Shown: positions 46,720 through 56,576, numbered from the stretch's first letter. The stretch is DNA of 58,209 nucleotides from Winogradskyella sp. (GCF_013213975.1 NZ_JABSST010000006.1:1-58209); one strand, 5' to 3'. Translations and numbers: made by a program. The notes: generated from the sequence alone by a model not told the origin.

Positions 46720-47505
46720 TTAATTAATGATAATTTTTTTTACAATTAGATTATTGTTTTCCCCTTCAACTTTAATAATATAAATACCACTGCATAAGTT
46801 TGATAGGTCATATCTCATAATATCTTTGTCATTAAGAGCATTACTTACAAATACAGTCTGGCCGGTAACTGCAAAGACTTCGATTTTTTTTAAGAGTTGA
46901 TTATAAGGGTTGTTTACGACAATGGATTTAGAATTATTTACATATTTAATGTCTAATGCATTATTATCTAGATCTAAATTAGATAAGGTTGTTTTAAATG
47001 TTAACTGAAACCTACCTGGAAAGTAACCAGAATCCGAAGGGAAAATGTAAGCATCATCGCTTCTAAGATTAAATGTAGTATCTAATAAATTATCGCGTAG
47101 TTCCACATTTTGATTACCCATGTTTTCGATACCAACGAGCTCTATGGAATAATCATAACTACCAGACGCTTGAAATACAAGATCAATAATTTTATCCTCA
47201 GTTATTGAACTGTAAGCTTGAGAGGTAAAATATTCTCCATTTAAAAATAAATTTAAATCATCCTGCATTAAGGACGCATTTTTAGTATCAAAACCTTCAT
47301 CATAATTTTCCGATGTATTGGGGCTAAAGCTAAGATCTAAAATTCGGTTAACCGCTGGACCATTGACATTTGTAAATTCCAAAGTGAAACTTTGTATTGG
47401 TTCGTTACTATTGTTTGATTGCCCTTGTACATTTGAAATAGATGCACAAAAAATAAACACAATAAATAACAGAACGTATTTCTTTTTAAGTAGTAGTGTT
47501 TTCAT
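46720..47505 (-). CDS. Secreted protein with type IX secretion C-terminal sorting domain
   Basis: 261 residues. A signal peptide (FIFCASISNVQGQ) is followed by a ~165-residue beta-rich region with no known enzyme motif. The last ~75 residues are a TIGR04183-type sorting signal: VNNPYNQLLKKIEVFAVTGQ, YDLSNLCSGIYIIKVEGE and the end LIVKKIIIN. Such proteins cross the outer membrane by T9SS and are attached to the surface or released. Function of the cargo is unknown. It has no close neighbours in the same direction. Confidence 0.85.
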   Translation of the reverse strand: MKTLLLKKKYVLLFIVFIFCASISNVQGQSNNSNEPIQSFTLEFTNVNGPAVNRILDLSFSPNTSENYDEGFDTKNASLMQDDLNLFLNGEYFTSQAYSSITEDKIIDLVFQASGSYDYSIELVGIENMGNQNVELRDNLLDTTFNLRSDDAYIFPSDSGYFPGRFQLTFKTTLSNLDLDNNALDIKYVNNSKSIVVNNPYNQLLKKIEVFAVTGQTVFVSNALNDKDIMRYDLSNLCSGIYIIKVEGENNNLIVKKIIIN

Positions 47506-47729
47506 AGATTTAGGTTTAATTGGTTAAATAACTAATACTACGTACTAAAACAGAATCTTATTCGAATGGATTAAATTATATCTGAGGAAGGAATTTAATG
47601 ACCTATAAATAAATCACTCACAATAGTAACAAGGAATCTACAAACAGCCACTTTTATTCGTTGAAATGCGTTTTTTTATCGATAAAGAGTATTTTTTTAT
47701 AAGAATTAACAGGTGTATTTAGCGTGATT

Positions 47730-49088
47730 CTATATCAATTTATTAACTAGATCATCAACTTTAGAAATAAGATGTATTTTAATTTTATAATTGTTAGTAC
47801 TTATTTTACTGTATTTGGAAATATAGATCGCAGAGAACCCTAGCTTCTCGGCCTCCATAATTCTTTGCTCTACACGCTGAATAGGGCGTATTTCACCAGA
47901 CAATCCTACCTCTGCAGCAAAACAGACATTATTAGGTAAGGGAATATCCTCATTGGAGGATAAAATAGCTGCAACCACCGCCAAATCTATGGCAGGATCA
48001 TCCACAGATATTCCACCTGTAATATTTAAGAAAACATCTTTAGCACCAAGTCTAAAACCAGCGCGCTTTTCTAATATTGCCAATAACATATTTAATCGCT
48101 TAGCATTAAATCCAGTTGCAGAGCGCTGTGGCGTCCCATAAACGGCAGAACTAACTAAAGCCTGAACTTCAATCATTAAGGGTCTTAAACCCTCAAGTGT
48201 TGCAGCAATGGCATTACCTGAAAGTTCACCATCCTTTTCTGAGATTAAAACTTCAGAAGGATTCTTAACTTCGCGTAATCCAGAACCTTGCATTTCATAA
48301 ATTCCTAATTCATTGGTGGACCCAAAGCGATTTTTATGAGCTCTTAAAATTCTAAACACGTGATTTCGGTCTCCTTCAAATTGCAACACAGTATCTACCA
48401 TGTGTTCTAAAATTTTTGGACCAGCAATATGACCATCTTTAGTGATATGACCTATCAATAGTACAGGTGTGGCACTTTCTTTAGCAAATTTAATAAGCTC
48501 AGTTGTGCACTCCTTAATTTGTGAAATACTTCCTGCAGAAGATTCTATGTAGTCACTATGCAGGGTTTGAATTGAGTCAATAATTACCAAATCCGGCTGT
48601 AAATTCTGTATTTGCTTAAAAATATTCTGAGTTTTGGTCTCTGTAAGTATAAAGCAGTTATTATCTTCAGGGTCGATGCGCTCAGCACGCATTTTAATCT
48701 GTTTTTGACTTTCCTCGCCAGAAATATATAGCGTTTTATATTTTAGCTTAAGTGCTATCTGCAACAGGAGGGTGCTTTTACCGATCCCTGGTTCACCACC
48801 CAATAGCGTGAGTGAACCCTTAACCATACCACCACCTAGCACGCGATTAAACTCAGCATCAAACATATCTAATCTTGCTTCTTGCGCTGTATCTATTTCA
48901 CTTAATTTTAAAGGCTTGGAAATACGTTTTAATTTAGATTCTTGTTGGTGCCAAGTTTGCTTTTCCAACTTCTGAACAACCTCCTCAACAATGGTATTCC
49001 ATTCTTTACAAGACGTACATTGTCCTTGCCACTTGGAATATTGACTTCCACAATTTTGACAAAAAAAAGTTGTTTTTACTTTAGGCAT
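47730..49088 (-). CDS. radA: DNA repair protein RadA
   Basis: 452 residues. N-terminal zinc finger FFCQNCGSQYSKWQGQCTSCKEW, Walker A GEPGIGKST, the RadA-specific KNRFGSTNE loop, and a C-terminal Lon-like domain (AAVLSS-type VVAAILSSNEDIPLP, GLSGEIRPIQRVEQR). It is a RecA-like ATPase for branch migration of recombination intermediates. Preceded by a 50-codon ORF. Confidence 0.95.
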   Translation of the reverse strand: MPKVKTTFFCQNCGSQYSKWQGQCTSCKEWNTIVEEVVQKLEKQTWHQQESKLKRISKPLKLSEIDTAQEARLDMFDAEFNRVLGGGMVKGSLTLLGGEPGIGKSTLLLQIALKLKYKTLYISGEESQKQIKMRAERIDPEDNNCFILTETKTQNIFKQIQNLQPDLVIIDSIQTLHSDYIESSAGSISQIKECTTELIKFAKESATPVLLIGHITKDGHIAGPKILEHMVDTVLQFEGDRNHVFRILRAHKNRFGSTNELGIYEMQGSGLREVKNPSEVLISEKDGELSGNAIAATLEGLRPLMIEVQALVSSAVYGTPQRSATGFNAKRLNMLLAILEKRAGFRLGAKDVFLNITGGISVDDPAIDLAVVAAILSSNEDIPLPNNVCFAAEVGLSGEIRPIQRVEQRIMEAEKLGFSAIYISKYSKISTNNYKIKIHLISKVDDLVNKLI

Positions 49089-49147
49089 ACTGCGACTTAG
49101 ATTTTACACAAAATCTATTTATTCAGAATCGCTAAATTAAGATATTT

Positions 49148-49300
49148 TTAGTTGATATCTTTAAACCAATGTGCTATAGCAATTAGTTTTGCAACGGCCA
49201 ACTTAGAAGGCATATGCGCAGTAAAGAAAGCTCTGAATTTTTTAAATAAAGCTTCAAAAAAATAGTCTGTTGACAAGGTAAGTCTCTTAGTTCTCTTCAT
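49148..49300 (-). CDS. Candidate 50-residue basic protein, unknown
   Basis: A 50-codon ORF, ATG at 49300, stop at 49148. It overlaps the last 14 bases of the esterase-like gene upstream in another frame and ends 59 bases before radA. The sequence starts MKRTKRLTLSTDYFFEAL and continues with an amphipathic stretch (KKFRAFFTAHMPSKLAVAKL), net positive. No known family recognised. It may be a true small gene coupled to its neighbours, a remnant of a larger one, or chance. Confidence 0.35.
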   Translation of the reverse strand: MKRTKRLTLSTDYFFEALFKKFRAFFTAHMPSKLAVAKLIAIAHWFKDIN

Positions 49301-50468
49301 TTTCCTCCTCCTCTTCTTCTTCGTCGGTATCTACGACAGTGAGTTCATCTATTTTAGAAAATATAAAATCTCTATTTATATGACGCACATCATTAAGTGA
49401 TAATGCAGACTCGTATAACTTTTTTGCCTTTTTTATTTTACCTACCTTCTCCGAATATTGCGCTAGATAATAGGTTCCTAGCAATGATTCAGGATTTAAT
49501 TTTTTTGCGAGTTTCCCAATCATCTCAATAGATTCTAGATCATTTCTTTGCTCTGCAATCTTTACTACCTTTTCAAATTCTTCCTCAGCAATAGGCTTTT
49601 TTATTCCAAATAAATCTTCTATACGATCATACCGCTCAACAAGATACTTATCTAATGTACCTTCATATGGAAGTACCTTTTCTTCTAATTCTTTTTCACG
49701 AAGTGGTTTATATAATTCAAAAATTTTATCAAATGATTTTGCTATTGCACCATTTACTAAGGTATAATGTGTGTCATTTTTAAAATCATCAAAATAGTAA
49801 GTTAGATACTGATTTTGAACTTTTGAAATTTGAGTATTGACATTTAATACTGCGTCTCTTATATATGGTAAATCCTTATCTGAAGTTGCCATATAATAGA
49901 ATATATGATCCTTAAAAACTTTAAGCCTCTTACCAAGGAAATCTCTAACTGTTCCCGATAAATCCGGACTTATACAGACATAGGCATTAAAAAGTGGATC
50001 GTCTTTAAATAAAAAAGCATTAATAAAATTACCCATTAGATCATGTCCAACTGCTACTCTAAACTTGCTAGTATTATATCTCTCATCTAAATATGGAATT
50101 AGTTCTTCAGCTACGAAATCGTGAAAACGCAAACCCGAATCTTTGGGTAATCCCGTTACTTCATCACAATATCCATCACGCCGACGCTCGCGCCCTTGAA
50201 CTACCCCAACAATAATTGAGCTCGGCATATCATCAAAATAGGTCTGAAAATCTACTTGACCAGAAATTGGCTCAAATAAGTAGTCCCCATCAAAAACTAT
50301 AATTAACGGGTATTTTACGTCGGAAGAAGGATCGTAGTTTTTAGGTAATTTTATTTTTAGTTGTCTGACTGCTTTTAATTTTGAAGAATTAAATTCGTCA
50401 TAACTAATCTGAGCGAGCATCGACAAACTAAAAAAGCACGTTAAAACTATAAGAATAGTCTTTTTCAT
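49287..50468 (-). CDS. Secreted esterase-fold (PF00756-like) protein with Asp in the nucleophile elbow, TPR-like tail
   Basis: 393 residues. Signal peptide (LSMLAQ). The alpha/beta-hydrolase domain (~25-255) follows the IroE/esterase-D plan: LKIKLPKNYDPSSD, YPLIIVFDGDYLFEP, VAVGHDLMGNF and NDTHYTLV. The elbow has Asp143 where Ser is expected; His234 is kept. The rest (~300-375) is helical with a TPR-like repeat (YYLAQYSEKVGKIKKAKKLY), and the end is a very acidic DTDEEEEEEENEEN tail. A near-identical paralogue lies immediately upstream. Substrate and activity unknown. Confidence 0.8.
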   Translation of the reverse strand: MKKTILIVLTCFFSLSMLAQISYDEFNSSKLKAVRQLKIKLPKNYDPSSDVKYPLIIVFDGDYLFEPISGQVDFQTYFDDMPSSIIVGVVQGRERRRDGYCDEVTGLPKDSGLRFHDFVAEELIPYLDERYNTSKFRVAVGHDLMGNFINAFLFKDDPLFNAYVCISPDLSGTVRDFLGKRLKVFKDHIFYYMATSDKDLPYIRDAVLNVNTQISKVQNQYLTYYFDDFKNDTHYTLVNGAIAKSFDKIFELYKPLREKELEEKVLPYEGTLDKYLVERYDRIEDLFGIKKPIAEEEFEKVVKIAEQRNDLESIEMIGKLAKKLNPESLLGTYYLAQYSEKVGKIKKAKKLYESALSLNDVRHINRDFIFSKIDELTVVDTDEEEEEEENEEN

Positions 50469-50495
50469 GTGTAAGTAGGTTTAACTTTGGGTTAC

Positions 50496-50503
50496 CAAAC
50501 TTA
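50496..50503 (-). promoter_or_regulatory. Possible -7 element of the second esterase-like gene
   Basis: TAAGTTTG on the minus strand matches TAnnTTTG, 27 bases before the ATG at 50468, so this gene may be transcribed apart from its paralogue. Confidence 0.45.
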
Positions 50504-50546
50504 CTAAAATATCGCCAAATTGTAAATTTTTTTCGACGAAATGCAA

Positions 50547-51695
50547 TTAGTCATTAATTGCATCCTGTACGTCGTACATTTTCTCAAGCATCAATTCTTT
50601 ATCGATGTATTGGGAAGGCTCTAAAAGTAATCCCGATTTATATCGTAAAAGGGCTTTCTTTAAATTACCCTCTTTTTCATAAAACATACCCATGTAATAG
50701 GCGCTAAGCATAGAATTAGGAAACTGTTTGTTAACCAGTTTTGCAAGGTTCTCTAAAGATTCTAAATCATCCTTCTTTTTTGAGGCAGCTGCTATGGCTC
50801 TGATATCATTTTCAATGAGCTTTTTTTCAAACCCATAAAAATACTGGATATCATTGTATTTTTTCATCAAGTAGTCGTAAGGTGACCCCTCATAAGGCAG
50901 TACTTTTTCATTGTACTCCTTTCCATTTATAGGTTTGTATAAGGCAAATATCTCATTTAGTGCCTTCGGGATTCCACGACCAACTAAAGAGTAATGGTTA
51001 GCATCTTCAAAATTATCAAACTTATAATGCAGCTTATCATTTTTAATCGGCTTTAATTTAGCATCGCATTCTATTATGGAATTTCGAAGCACCTTAACAT
51101 CGGCATCTGCTGTTGCCATATAATAGAAGGTTTCTTGACCCAGAATGGTGAGTCGTTGCTGTAACCTTTCAATCATTTTAGGGGCTAAATCTGGACTCAA
51201 ACTTATGTAAGCTCTAAACATTGGCTCATCCTTGAAAAGGTAATAATTAATAAAATTTGCACTCAAATCATGACCAACGATTACTCGATATGGTGAAACG
51301 TTATAGTTATCCTCTATAAATGGAATTAACTCTGCACCCATAAACTCATAAAATGCAGCACCTTTATCAACTGGGAAACTTGTCTCATCAGCATAATAAA
51401 AGTCATCTTCTCTTGTTTCTGATTGTTTTATTCCAACTATAATACAATCAGGTATATCCTCCCAGTATGCTTGGTAATCAATATTTCCTGCTACAGGTTC
51501 AAAAAGATAATCCCCATCTAAAACCATAACTAATGGATAAGCTCTGTCAGCATCTGCATCGTAGTTTCTGGGAAGTTGAATCTTTAATTCTCGTTGTCCT
51601 TCCAATTTATAAGAATCGATACTTTCATAAATAGCTTGTGAATACAGACTAAAGCAAACAGTTAAAAGAAGTAAACTGGTGAAAAATTTCTTCAT
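50547..51695 (-). CDS. Secreted esterase-fold paralogue with Asp in the nucleophile elbow
   Basis: I start at ATG 51695 (MKKFFTSLLLLTVCFSLYSQ), since the signal peptide begins there; 382 residues. Same layout as the gene downstream: QLPRNYDADADRAYPLVMV, LDGDYLFEPVAG, VIVGHDLSANF and DANHYSLVGRGIP. Asp143 and His234 occupy the same positions as in the paralogue. A TPR-like helical part (~320-370, YYMGMFYEKEGNLKKALLRY) ends the protein, without the acidic tail. The two probably arose by tandem duplication. It is 41 bases downstream of the YbhN-like gene. Confidence 0.8.
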   Translation of the reverse strand: MKKFFTSLLLLTVCFSLYSQAIYESIDSYKLEGQRELKIQLPRNYDADADRAYPLVMVLDGDYLFEPVAGNIDYQAYWEDIPDCIIVGIKQSETREDDFYYADETSFPVDKGAAFYEFMGAELIPFIEDNYNVSPYRVIVGHDLSANFINYYLFKDEPMFRAYISLSPDLAPKMIERLQQRLTILGQETFYYMATADADVKVLRNSIIECDAKLKPIKNDKLHYKFDNFEDANHYSLVGRGIPKALNEIFALYKPINGKEYNEKVLPYEGSPYDYLMKKYNDIQYFYGFEKKLIENDIRAIAAASKKKDDLESLENLAKLVNKQFPNSMLSAYYMGMFYEKEGNLKKALLRYKSGLLLEPSQYIDKELMLEKMYDVQDAIND

Positions 51696-51736
51696 TGGTT
51701 GATTAAATTTAGGATAAGACAAGGTAAAAAATATTT

Positions 51737-52696
51737 CTATAAATTAGATTTCTTCCTGTTGTAGATTGGCAAGAATAGTAATGACAAACCACCAAACACA
51801 ATAATAATCAAGGTTTGTGCAGACCACATGATCCATCCAAAAGCTCTACTTGGATCTTCAGAAATACTAAATAATGTAAAGGCAATAACAACAGCTTCTG
51901 GAAAGGATCCTATACCGCCATTGGTAGCAGCAATACTAAAACTCGCTAAAATAAATCCAATCAAGACTGTACCTAAAGTTATACCTTGTAATTCTGGTAG
52001 CGCCTTGGTCGTAATAAAAAACATGCATAAATACATCACCCAAATGAATACTGTATGGAAGAGAAAAGGCCATTTCTTTTTCATTCTAAAAATACTGAGC
52101 GTACCTTCAATAAGACCATTTACAAATTTTTTGACCTTTAAAGCAATCGAAGATGAACTTGTCTTGATAAACAAAAAGAAAATTCCTCCAATGATTATAA
52201 GTACAAGTAATCCAATTAACAGTGCAGAAGTGTTAAACTTTTCAATAAGAAAATTGTAAATGAAATCAAACTCCAAAACAAGTGCAACTCCAATAATTAA
52301 AAGCAACATTATAGTATCCGCAACCCGTTCTGCTACGATTGTTCCCAATCCTTTATCAAATGGCACGCCTTCATAAGTTGAAAGAATTGATGCTCGAGCA
52401 ACCTCTCCAGCTCTTGGAATAGTTAGATTAATAAGATAAGCAGAATATACAGCCATAAAGCTATTGACTAACTTAGGCTTGTAGCCAAGTGGCTCCGCCA
52501 TAAACAACCATCTATAGGCTCGTGAAACATGACTTAATACCCCCAGACTTACACCCAAAACAATCCAAAAATAATTAGCATTCTTGAAATATTTAACAAG
52601 TGTAGAAATAGAAATTTGAGACAATGAATACCAGACCAAAAGCAAACCTAAGAGTAAGGGTATTATAACCTTTAGGATGGACTTTGATTTACTCAA
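51737..52696 (-). CDS. YbhN/UPF0104-type membrane protein (LPG synthase transmembrane-like)
   Basis: 319 residues with about eight hydrophobic helices. Motifs: SHVSRAYRWLFMAEPLGY, NLTIPRAGEVARASILSTYEGVPFDKGLGTIVAERVAD and FSIAATNGGIGSFPEAVVIAF, all typical of the family related to the flippase part of MprF. Likely role is moving a lipid or glycolipid; substrate not known. Four bases downstream of panD, so part of the panC-panD transcript. Confidence 0.85.
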   Translation of the reverse strand: MSKSKSILKVIIPLLLGLLLVWYSLSQISISTLVKYFKNANYFWIVLGVSLGVLSHVSRAYRWLFMAEPLGYKPKLVNSFMAVYSAYLINLTIPRAGEVARASILSTYEGVPFDKGLGTIVAERVADTIMLLLIIGVALVLEFDFIYNFLIEKFNTSALLIGLLVLIIIGGIFFLFIKTSSSSIALKVKKFVNGLIEGTLSIFRMKKKWPFLFHTVFIWVMYLCMFFITTKALPELQGITLGTVLIGFILASFSIAATNGGIGSFPEAVVIAFTLFSISEDPSRAFGWIMWSAQTLIIIVFGGLSLLFLPIYNRKKSNL

Positions 52697-52700
52697 GTGT

Positions 52701-53051
52701 TTAATTTAATAAATTGTTTTCCTCATTTGGAAAGACCAATGATGGTTTAAAAACTTTTGCCTCTTCTATATCCATAAAGGCATAAGTAATTAGAATTAAA
52801 ATATCACCAACTGCAACCCTTCTTGCGGCAGCGCCATTTAAAGTGATTTCACCGCTATTACGAGGACCAGGAATACAATAGGTTTCTAGTCGTTCACCAT
52901 TATTATTGTTAACAATTTGAACTTTCTCACCTTGTATATTATTTGCAGCATCCATTAAGTCCTCATCGATAGTTATACTACCAATGTAATTAAGGTCTGC
53001 ACCTGTACATTTTACGCGATGAATTTTAGATTTTACAACTTGAATTTGCAT
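52701..53051 (-). CDS. panD: Aspartate 1-decarboxylase
   Basis: 116 residues. Self-cleavage site Gly24-Ser25 in [13 protein letters not shown] generates the pyruvoyl cofactor; [13 protein letters not shown] near the end is conserved. It makes beta-alanine for pantothenate. 13 bases downstream of panC. Confidence 0.95.
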   Translation of the reverse strand: MQIQVVKSKIHRVKCTGADLNYIGSITIDEDLMDAANNIQGEKVQIVNNNNGERLETYCIPGPRNSGEITLNGAAARRVAVGDILILITYAFMDIEEAKVFKPSLVFPNEENNLLN

Positions 53052-53064
53052 AAGGCAAAGATAA

Positions 53065-53916
53065 TTAATTTAAGGCGATATTATCTATGAGTCTTATATC
53101 ACCAGCATAAGCAGCTATAAAGGCTCTGTATGTCTTTTGTGTTGATTTTCGTTTAACTGGCTTTAAGGTCATGGTGTCTGCTATAATAAAATATTCCAAA
53201 TCTAACAATGGTTCTTCTTTAAATGCTTTCTCGACCCATTCCGTCACAACTTTAGCACTTTCTGTGCCAAACTTAATTTTGGCAGTTTGCAATGTTTTAA
53301 ATATAAATGGTGCTGCAGCTCGATGCTCAGTCGTTAGCCTCGTATTTCTAGAACTCATTGCTAATCCATCATCTGCTCTATGAATTGGACACCCTACAAC
53401 TTTAACAGGTAAATTATAAAGCTCGGTAAGTTTTTTTATTATTTGCAATTGCTGAAAATCCTTTTCACCAAAATATGCATACTCGGGTTTTACAATTTCA
53501 AATAAGCGCTTAACTATTGTACCAACACCGTCAAAATGCCCTTTTCTAAACGCACCCTCCATTTCATGCTCTAAACCATCGAAAGAAAAAGCCTGAGATG
53601 TTACATTGTTACCATAAATATCTTCTACTGCCGGCGCATATACAACGATCTTGGTTTTACTTACGCTTTCTAAGGCCCTAACATCAGCATCTAGTGTTCT
53701 TGGATATTTAATTAAATCCTCTCCATTGTCAAATTGAGTAGGATTAACAAAAATACTCACAACCACTAGGTTATTATCCTCTAAACCTTTTTTAACTAAA
53801 GACAAATGACCTTCATGGAGCGCACCCATGGTAGGCACAAATCCTATAGAATCTCCTTTCGATTTAAATTCCTCTAAATAGGAAGATAGCTCGGTTTTAT
53901 TAAGAAAAATTTTCAA
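53065..53916 (-). CDS. panC: Pantothenate synthetase
   Basis: 283 residues. ATP-binding [15 protein letters not shown] near residue 30, [23 protein letters not shown], and [13 protein letters not shown] (KMSKS equivalent). It joins pantoate and beta-alanine. panC-panD-YbhN run as one operon; panB is not in the window. Shares a divergent promoter region with the glycogen synthase-like gene. Confidence 0.96.
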   Translation of the reverse strand: MKIFLNKTELSSYLEEFKSKGDSIGFVPTMGALHEGHLSLVKKGLEDNNLVVVSIFVNPTQFDNGEDLIKYPRTLDADVRALESVSKTKIVVYAPAVEDIYGNNVTSQAFSFDGLEHEMEGAFRKGHFDGVGTIVKRLFEIVKPEYAYFGEKDFQQLQIIKKLTELYNLPVKVVGCPIHRADDGLAMSSRNTRLTTEHRAAAPFIFKTLQTAKIKFGTESAKVVTEWVEKAFKEEPLLDLEYFIIADTMTLKPVKRKSTQKTYRAFIAAYAGDIRLIDNIALN

Positions 53917-53941
53917 TCTAGTAACAAAAAATTAACGGGTG

Positions 53942-53974
53942 CAAACATAATATTTTACTGGCAATCTGCACAAA
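53942..53974 (-). promoter_or_regulatory. panC promoter (TTTG-N21-TATGTTTG)
   Basis: TTTG (53971-53974) and TATGTTTG (53942-53949) on the minus strand, 21 bases apart, fit the -33/-7 consensus and lie 25 bases before the panC ATG. Confidence 0.7.
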
Positions 53975-53980
53975 TTTTTG

Positions 53981-53988
53981 TAATTTTG
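53981..53988 (+). promoter_or_regulatory. -7 element of the glycogen synthase-like gene
   Basis: TAATTTTG, a perfect match, 38 bases upstream of the ATG at 54027. It stands back to back with the panC promoter. Confidence 0.55.
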
Positions 53989-54026
53989 CCTGTTTTTTAC
54001 TTTTAATTTTCAAAAGCAGTAGATTT

Positions 54027-54839
54027 ATGAAAGATAAACGAATATTATATGTGTCGTCGGAAGTTGTTCCTTATTTACCAGAAACTGAGATTTCCTCTAT
54101 GTCCTTTGAGGCTCCAAGAATGGTGAACAAACAAGGTGGACAGATAAGAATATTTATGCCTCGCTTTGGAAATATTAATGAAAGAAGACATCAATTACAT
54201 GAAGTCATAAGATTGTCAGGAATCAATTTAGTTATTAATGATTTAGATATGCCTTTAATAATTAAGGTCGCCTCTATTCCAAAGGAAAGAATTCAAGTTT
54301 ATTTTATAGATAACGAAGAGTATTTTAAACGTAAAGCCACATTAACTGACGAGGACGGTAAGTTGTTTTCTGACAACGATGAACGTGCGATATTTTTTGC
54401 TAAAGGAGTTATAGAAACTGTTAAGAAATTAAACTGGGCTCCAGATATCATTCATGTAAATGGCTGGTTAGCATCTTTATTACCGCTGTATTTAAAAGAG
54501 TTTTATAAAACAGAACCATTATTTACTGAGAGTAAAATTGTAACTTCGGTATACAATCAAAGCTTTGATGGAACGTTAGATAAAAACATGATTAATAAAA
54601 TAAAATTTGATGGTTTGGAAGAACAAGCTATAGAAACGCTTAGCAAACCGGATTACATAAATCTAATGAAAGTAGCCATTGATAATTCTGATGCTATTAT
54701 TAAAGGTTCGGAGTCCTTACCTTCAGAATTAGATACGTATTTAAACGAATTAACAAAACCAGTATTGGATTTTCATTCAATAGAAGAATTTGCTGACCCA
54801 TATACTGAGTTTTATAAAGAAGCTGTTTTAAACAGTTAA
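54027..54839 (+). CDS. Half-length glycogen/starch synthase-like protein (GT5 N-terminal domain)
   Basis: 270 residues. It starts RILYVSSEVVPYLPETEIS, similar to the ADP-glucose-binding start of GT5 synthases, and contains GGQIRIFMPRFG and APDIIHVNGWLASLLPLYL. The C-terminal Rossmann half with the usual glucosyl-binding residues is missing; active synthases have ~480 residues. So it may not polymerise glucose. In flavobacteria this short form stands next to a DUF4270 gene and glmS, as here (8 bases and 10 bases apart), which suggests an envelope or amino-sugar role rather than glycogen storage. Confidence 0.8.
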   Translation: MKDKRILYVSSEVVPYLPETEISSMSFEAPRMVNKQGGQIRIFMPRFGNINERRHQLHEVIRLSGINLVINDLDMPLIIKVASIPKERIQVYFIDNEEYFKRKATLTDEDGKLFSDNDERAIFFAKGVIETVKKLNWAPDIIHVNGWLASLLPLYLKEFYKTEPLFTESKIVTSVYNQSFDGTLDKNMINKIKFDGLEEQAIETLSKPDYINLMKVAIDNSDAIIKGSESLPSELDTYLNELTKPVLDFHSIEEFADPYTEFYKEAVLNS

Positions 54840-54847
54840 TAACTTTT

Positions 54848-56566
54848 ATGAATAAAAATAAGTTTGCCCTTCAAATACTAGTCCTATTATTCATAGTGAT
54901 TAGTTTCATTGCTTGTGATAAAGATTTCTCTGCTTTAGAATCTGATATAATTAGCTCTGATGTTGCCACTAATTTCGATGTTTTGCAAATGAGTGAAACA
55001 AATCCAGAATTTACTGATATCATAACTTATACTGATGTACTAGAACCCGTTCAAACAAATGGACTAGGTCTTAATTCTATTGGCATTTATGACGATGTTG
55101 CTTACGGAAGAACAACAAATAGTTTTGTTTCTCAGTTAACTACTTCAACGTTTACCTCAGATTTTGGTGAACAAGTAAAAATCGATTCTGTTGTATTATA
55201 CTTGCCATACTTTAGTTCTATTGAAGATATTGATGACGACGAGAATATTACCTATGAAATTGATTCTGTTTTTGGAAGAGAGCCATTTAGGCTAAGTTTA
55301 TTTGAGAGCAATTATTTTATTAGAGATTTTGATCCTGATGCTGAATTTGATGAAATTCAGCCTTACTTTTCTAACATGTCGGCATCAACATCAGAAATGA
55401 TTTCTGAGACCTCACTTGAAGGTGTGGAATTAACTTTTGTTGACTATAACGAAGATACTGGTAATTTTGACCCTATTGATAATACCATCGAAATTTCAGA
55501 AGATGGGTATATTTTAACATCTGTTGAAGAAAATGAAGATGGCGAAGAAGAAGTGACATCTCGAAGACAATTTCCTGGGATTAGAGTATTATTAGATACG
55601 ACATTCTGGCATAACAAAATTATCTCTAAGGCTGGTGATCCTGTTTTAGAAGGGCAAAATGCGTTTTCTGAATATTTTAGAGGTCTATACTTCAAAGCAG
55701 AACCTATAAATGATGATGGAAGTTTTATTATCTTCAACACTGCAGGACCTGCTGGACAGACATCAAATATAACTATATATTACACTAGGCTAATTGCAAA
55801 TTCTGATGAAGAAGATGCTACTGAACAAGCTACATATACCTTGAATTTTGGCCCAAATAATATTAATTTCATTACTAATGAATTCACAACCGTAATAAAT
55901 GATGGTGATAATGTAAATGGTGATGCTAGATTGTTTCTAAAAGGTGGAGAAGGTGCAGTAGCGAAATTTAAATTATTTAATGGAACTGACCTTGATGACG
56001 ATGATGACACAATGAATACATTCGAAGCTTGGAAAAGCGACTTTGTTGAAACGGATAGTGAAGGAAAATTTGTCAGGGCTAAACGCATAATTAACGAAGC
56101 TAATTTGGTATTTTATGTTGACCAGAATTTAGTAGATGGTGATGAGCCTGATCGCCTCTATTTGTATGATGTAGACAATAAGCAACCTTTAGACGATTAT
56201 TTCCTTGATATTTCTAATTCTGGTTTACCTTCGCTTTCGAAGACGACTCATCTTGGTCCTTTGGAACGTGTTGATGATGAACCAGATGGCGACGGAATCA
56301 GATACAAATTCAGAATCACAGAGCATATAAATAATCTATTATTAAGAGACTCTACCAATGTTGAATTAGGTCTAGCCGTGTCTTTAAATGTTAACATGGA
56401 AGAAATAGTTCTTCAAAGACAAGTACAAACCGAAGACAATTCAGAATTTACAGTGCCTGTAAGTTCTGTTTTTTCACCAAGAGGGACAGTGTTGCATGGA
56501 AACAATACTGAAGACCCAACTAAAAAGGTGTATTTAGAGATATATTACACCGAACCAAATAACTAA
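54848..56566 (+). CDS. DUF4270-domain lipoprotein
   Basis: 572 residues. Lipobox FIAC (Cys22) followed by DKDFSALES. The body matches the DUF4270 family of Bacteroidota: NSIGIYDDVAYGRTTNSFVSQL, KIDSVVLYLPYF, RGLYFKAEPINDDGSF, and a C-terminal KVYLEIYYTEP. Acidic and Asp-rich (YFSNM, TDLDDDDDTMNT). Some members occur near adhesin and T9SS genes; function unknown. It lies between the GT5-like gene and glmS with tight spacing. Confidence 0.88.
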   Translation: MNKNKFALQILVLLFIVISFIACDKDFSALESDIISSDVATNFDVLQMSETNPEFTDIITYTDVLEPVQTNGLGLNSIGIYDDVAYGRTTNSFVSQLTTSTFTSDFGEQVKIDSVVLYLPYFSSIEDIDDDENITYEIDSVFGREPFRLSLFESNYFIRDFDPDAEFDEIQPYFSNMSASTSEMISETSLEGVELTFVDYNEDTGNFDPIDNTIEISEDGYILTSVEENEDGEEEVTSRRQFPGIRVLLDTTFWHNKIISKAGDPVLEGQNAFSEYFRGLYFKAEPINDDGSFIIFNTAGPAGQTSNITIYYTRLIANSDEEDATEQATYTLNFGPNNINFITNEFTTVINDGDNVNGDARLFLKGGEGAVAKFKLFNGTDLDDDDDTMNTFEAWKSDFVETDSEGKFVRAKRIINEANLVFYVDQNLVDGDEPDRLYLYDVDNKQPLDDYFLDISNSGLPSLSKTTHLGPLERVDDEPDGDGIRYKFRITEHINNLLLRDSTNVELGLAVSLNVNMEEIVLQRQVQTEDNSEFTVPVSSVFSPRGTVLHGNNTEDPTKKVYLEIYYTEPNN

Positions 56567-56576
56567 AATTTAACCT

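Noticed and set aside
51828..52259. 143-codon frame opposite the YbhN-like gene
   Set aside because: Antisense to a clear membrane protein gene; its sequence is the complement of hydrophobic codons and shows no family features.
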